Positions 63,487 through 64,000 of a stretch of 64,000 bases of DNA are shown in pieces. The stretch is from NCBI GenBank assembly GCA_034003245.1, contig JAVEYY010000004.1:1-64000 (forward strand). Reading direction: 5' to 3'. Numbering within the stretch: the first letter of the stretch is position 1; each line of letters starts with the position of its first letter. The notes beneath the pieces were generated by a model that saw only the letters and a list, made by a program, of their open reading frames with translations, was not told where the DNA came from and searched no databases. The DNA comes from Perlabentimonas sp034003245 (GTDB taxonomy: Bacteria > Bacteroidota > Bacteroidia > Bacteroidales > Tenuifilaceae). A program made the translations under genes and the position numbers.

Positions 63487-63667
63487 GATATCAAAATATT
63501 AGTTTGTAATTGCTCGTAAAACGATTTAAATTAAGACTAAAACGGTTAACTTCGGTTTAAAAAGAATTGAATATTAATTTGAAACATGATTGTGGAAATA
63601 AAAAAAATGGCGTATTTTCACAAATTATAAGGCTTATCTATATGGTTTTTAATATAAAACAAGTGCT

Positions 63668-64000
63668 ATGAAGATTAAGTTAAAAATTCGAGTAAAGCTT
63701 TTGCTTTCGGTTCTGCTAATAGCCACCGTTACCTATGCAGTATCGATTGGATATTTAATAAATAAGCTTCAGAGTAATTCCCTTAGGGATTCATATGAGA
63801 AAGCCGATTTAAATGCACAATCAAGTGCAAATCTGGTTCGTACTTTCCTGAACCACGACATGGATTTGTCGCGAGCCATGGTGCATAGCATGCATAATTT
63901 TAGGCAGATGCCACAAAACCAGCGCGTGCAGTTTTTCAAGGATATGATTTATGGAATAGCCAAGGAAAATCCAAACTTGGTATCGGTTTGGGGCAGCTGG
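63668..64000 (+). CDS. membrane sensor with periplasmic Cache-like domain, partial
   Basis: 111 residues are visible before the right edge. A basic N-terminus and one membrane helix (LLLSVLLIATVTYAVSIGYL, residues 11-30) lead into a periplasmic helical start of a dCache-type sensor (NLVRTFLNHDMDLSRAMVHS, then the segment ending VSVWGSW). This is the layout of methyl-accepting chemotaxis proteins, histidine kinases and PP2C-type sensors; the output domain lies outside the window, so the class is open. Confidence 0.75.
   Translation, partial: MKIKLKIRVKLLLSVLLIATVTYAVSIGYLINKLQSNSLRDSYEKADLNAQSSANLVRTFLNHDMDLSRAMVHSMHNFRQMPQNQRVQFFKDMIYGIAKENPNLVSVWGSW

Overview
The window reads as chromosomal DNA of a member of the Bacteroidota, most likely the order Bacteroidales in the wide sense (a Marinilabiliales-like free-living or anaerobic lineage; the genus cannot be fixed from sequence alone). 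Signs of this are a type IX secretion C-terminal sorting domain, the lineage-typical DUF4295, DUF4252, DUF4301, DUF2027 and DUF5916 families, a fused alpha-beta E1 2-oxoacid dehydrogenase, few visible Shine-Dalgarno sites, and promoter elements of the TTTG / TAnnTTTG type.

Layout. 1-6000: decayed mobile DNA. The N-terminus of an IS1595-like transposase at the left edge is followed by a four-gene prophage tail fragment (RHH-like protein, unknown protein, tape measure, 646-residue tail/baseplate-like protein), then a broken IS5-family transposase. 6740-7620 has no gene. 7600-10630: core genes cinA, rpmB, rpmG, a DUF4295 ribosomal protein and ftsY. 10750-19410: a co-oriented cluster with a PLP-dependent Cys/Met lyase, a fused DmsB-DmsC electron-transfer subunit, a very long charged-helix secreted protein, a molybdopterin oxidoreductase without a Tat signal, an S41 peptidase and a DJ-1 protein. 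19560-20800: two envelope proteins. 21100-25190: 2-oxoacid dehydrogenase E2 and fused E1, then a flavodoxin, with short tandem repeats in the gaps. 25260-26600: three tandem SiaC (DUF1987) regulators behind a good promoter, then two tRNA-Lys genes. 27250-30010: three DUF4252 proteins around an ECF sigma factor and a membrane protein that looks like its anti-sigma. 30100-42160: UPF0316 protein, amidase, glutathione peroxidase, DUF5916 outer-membrane protein, LytTR regulator, a secreted protein and a 1635-residue modular T9SS surface protein.

42160-42920 is a remarkable repeat region: a 21-bp minisatellite, heptamer and 9-mer tandem repeats, and three 42-nt nested hairpins whose inner stem shows compensatory base changes. 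42920-56400 is mostly housekeeping: DUF4301, rimO, tpx, clpC, gyrA, a TPR protein, an acidic small protein, an unknown possibly beta-rich repeat protein, pyrD and an XRE regulator whose upstream region carries repeated TTTACA-NN-TGTAAA operators. 57224-57610 is RNase P RNA. The end holds a DUF2027-Smr protein, queA, a YgiQ radical SAM protein, an M28 peptidase interrupted by one in-frame stop, and the start of a membrane sensor.

The best candidates for undescribed biology are the covarying 42-nt hairpin family with its heptamer repeats, the cytoplasmic molybdoenzyme cluster with its embedded long-helix protein, and the triple SiaC operon that lacks the known SiaA/B/D partners nearby.
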